Program-made: the position numbers and the translations under genes
Notes under the pieces: model-generated
Seen by the model: only the letters and a program-made list of their open reading frames with translations
Database searches by the model: none
What the model was told of the DNA's origin: nothing
From: Ovis canadensis
Lineage: Eukaryota; Chordata; Mammalia; Artiodactyla; Bovidae
Assembly (NCBI RefSeq): GCF_042477335.2
Contig: NC_091247.1
Location: 227,316,001 to 227,380,000, forward strand
Direction: 5' to 3'
Length of the DNA: 64,000 bases
In this document: in pieces, positions 62,209 to 64,000 of the stretch
How positions within the stretch are numbered: the stretch's first letter is position 1
How the letters are laid out: each line of letters opens with the position of its first letter

Positions 62209-62543
62209 TGACTGCAGCCATGAAATTCAAAGACACTTGCTCTTTGGAAGAAAAGCTATGACCAACCTAGACAGCATATTAAAAAGCAGAGACATCACTT
62301 TGCCAACAAAAGGTCCGTCTAGTCAAGGCTGTGGTTTTTCCTGTGGTCATGTATGGTTGTGAGAGTTGGACTGTGAAGAAAGCTGAACGCCGAAGAATGG
62401 ATGCTTTTGAACTGTGGTGTTGGAGAAGACTCTTGAGAGTCCCTTGGACTGCAAGGAGAGCCAACCAGTCCATCCTAAAGGAGACCAGTCCCGGGTGTTC
62501 ACTGGAAGGACTGATGCTGAAGCTGAAGCTCCAGTCCTTTGGC
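62209..62543 (+). mobile_element. BovB LINE internal fragment
   Basis: It starts gactgcagccatgaaattca and runs through tggtgttggagaagactctt to ctgaagctccagtcctttgg, then stops abruptly at ctcttctagg. It lacks the normal BovB 3' end, unusual for a LINE copy, so a deletion or rearrangement removed the right part. Confidence 0.9.
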
Positions 62544-64000
62544 TCTTCTAGGCTGGCTGGCAGTAAACTGTCTTCCTGGCCCAGTCTGTCCTCCCGCCCT
62601 GCAGGTGGCCCTGCTGAATGTGTGGCCACAGCTCCCTTTTCTCCTTTCTTGGTGAGGCTACCCTGCTCCGAGTGCACCGACTTACGCCTCGTTACGGACG
62701 GAGCTCCAGCCCTTCACCCTGGGGTGGGTAGATAGAATTCAGGAGATCGGTGGACTTGAGTGGGGGGAGAAAAAAATCACCTCTTTATCGTCACAAGCTT
62801 CTATCTTAAATGATCGCTTCTCTCAGTATGGCTGCAGGTTTCAGATCACAGAAACGTCTCAAACTATGGTAGTATCTGCAACTTTGTCCCCAGCACTCTC
62901 TGAGGACCCAGGAATGGGTGGGTCGCACGTGGTTCCTGCCCTCCCAGAGCTGCCCCGAGAGCCCAGGGAGTCCCAGGTAAGGGCGTGATCTCAGCTGTGA
63001 GCGTGCAAGAAGGGCCACCGAGAACTTGTGGGGACCGGAGTCAGAGAGGCCGGTGAGGGGAAGGAGGCTGCTGCAGGAGGTCAGGGGAGGGGCCAGGAGC
63101 CCTGGGCTGGGGCTGTCCGGTGGGAATGAGGAAGGAGAGAGGACAGAGTCCGAAGGTCACGAAGAGGTCATGGTGCAGGGCTTGGTGGCCCGGATAAAGT
63201 GCAGCCGGAGCCCTTGCCTTCACCCCGCAGCCTCTCCCTTCCCCAGCTCTCGGGACCCCACCCTTGCCCCCCCATCAGCCCTTCAGAGGCCCCCATGAGC
63301 CCTCCTCCTTCCCTCCAGGGGACCTACTGGTCTGCCTTTTCCTCCTCCTGGAACTTCTCTGCACCTTCCCATGCAGTCCAGCCATCAGTCCCTGGGGAAG
63401 CCCCCAGGAATCCCCGAAGCAGGTCCAAGTCTTATCTCATCTAATCTCTGGACCCCTGTGTCTGCCCTGCCCCAGTCTTATCCTTCGGAGCAACCCCCCT
63501 CCCCAGTTCACAGCGACCCATTCAGGGGGTGCCTCCTTGACTGCTCTCTCACTCTCCCAACAGCCTGGGGCCCTGAGAGCAGGGACGTCTGCCCTCCATC
63601 AGGTGCTGGGATACCCCACCACCTGGCCCCGAGCCGGCACTTTGTAGGTGCTCAATAAGCACACACTGAGTCGGTGGGCACAGGAGTGGACCAGGCTGTG
63701 GGTGAGCCACTGTGCCACCATCAGAGGGGTTTGCAAGCCCCTGCTGGCCAGAGGGGAGCTGATGGCCAAAGGGCCTGGCCCCAAGGGGGCGCCACAGGGG
63801 TGCTGCTACTCCAGCAGGCAGCAGGGGGCACTAGCCACTCGCCACCCCTCCTCAGGACACCCAGCTCCTACCTTCCCCGATTCCCAGCGCCCGAGAGCCG
63901 GGAGGGAGGGTGACCAGAGCTCCCTTCCTCCTGTCGGCGCTGCTGTCAAAGGGAGGGATGGCTCTGATGACGGGACCACGGCTGGCGGGGTCCACGTGCT
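62544..64000. other. Intergenic, GC-rich, no gene identified
   Basis: The right edge of the window. An L2/MIR-like end occurs at about 63600-63680 (ggcactttgtaggtgctcaa, then taagcacacactgag). Open frames of up to 127 codons show no known domain, and I see no match to UPK3A, the next gene expected from human order. Confidence 0.5.

Noticed and set aside
62544..64000. UPK3A first exon, expected next from human gene order
   Set aside because: No reading frame resembles a uroplakin signal peptide or extracellular domain; the gene probably lies beyond the window.

Overview
This window is vertebrate nuclear DNA from a ruminant, most likely a bovid. The evidence is spliced protein-coding exons with GT/AG junctions, a GC-rich promoter island, and dense ruminant retroelements: BovB (RTE) LINEs, Bov-tA and Bov-A2 SINEs and tRNA-derived CHR-type SINEs. 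These lie over older mammalian L2, MIR, L1M, Tigger and MaLR remnants. I see no bacterial, plasmid, phage or CRISPR content.

Two genes can be supported. At the left edge (plus strand, 824-1026) is the last coding exon of NUP50, the nuclear-pore Ran-binding nucleoporin, followed by a long 3' UTR to about 4.27 kb. Tail to tail with it on the minus strand is a complete ten-exon gene, KIAA0930 (C22orf9; DUF2045 family). Its coding exons run from 50144 (start ATG) down to 11618 (stop). The exons join in frame to a 406-residue protein, and an upstream in-frame ATG at 50294 with a better Kozak context would give 456 residues. The gene pair and its orientation match my knowledge of human 22q13.31. 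The next gene expected there, UPK3A, is not reached.

Layout: 1-823 NUP50 intron; 824-4.27 kb NUP50 last exon and 3' UTR; 4.3-5.9 kb short intergenic gap with an L1 3' end; about 5.9-11.6 kb probable KIAA0930 3' UTR; 11.6-21.5 kb KIAA0930 exons 10 to 2; 21.5-50.1 kb the 28.6-kb intron 1; 49.4-50.8 kb CpG-rich promoter, exon 1 and a local minisatellite; 50.8-64 kb upstream intergenic DNA made largely of retroelements.

Intron 1 holds most of the unusual structure. It has a 1.06-kb minisatellite of 19-bp units with a higher-order 107/108-bp repeat at one end, several nested transposon insertions with readable target-site duplications, and a probable solo or 3' LTR of an endogenous retrovirus. 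I found no convincing new gene system. The best leads are the alternative KIAA0930 N-terminus, the two minisatellites and the nested-insertion records. Family names for repeats come from recognising consensus-like stretches by eye, so edges are approximate unless a duplication fixes them.
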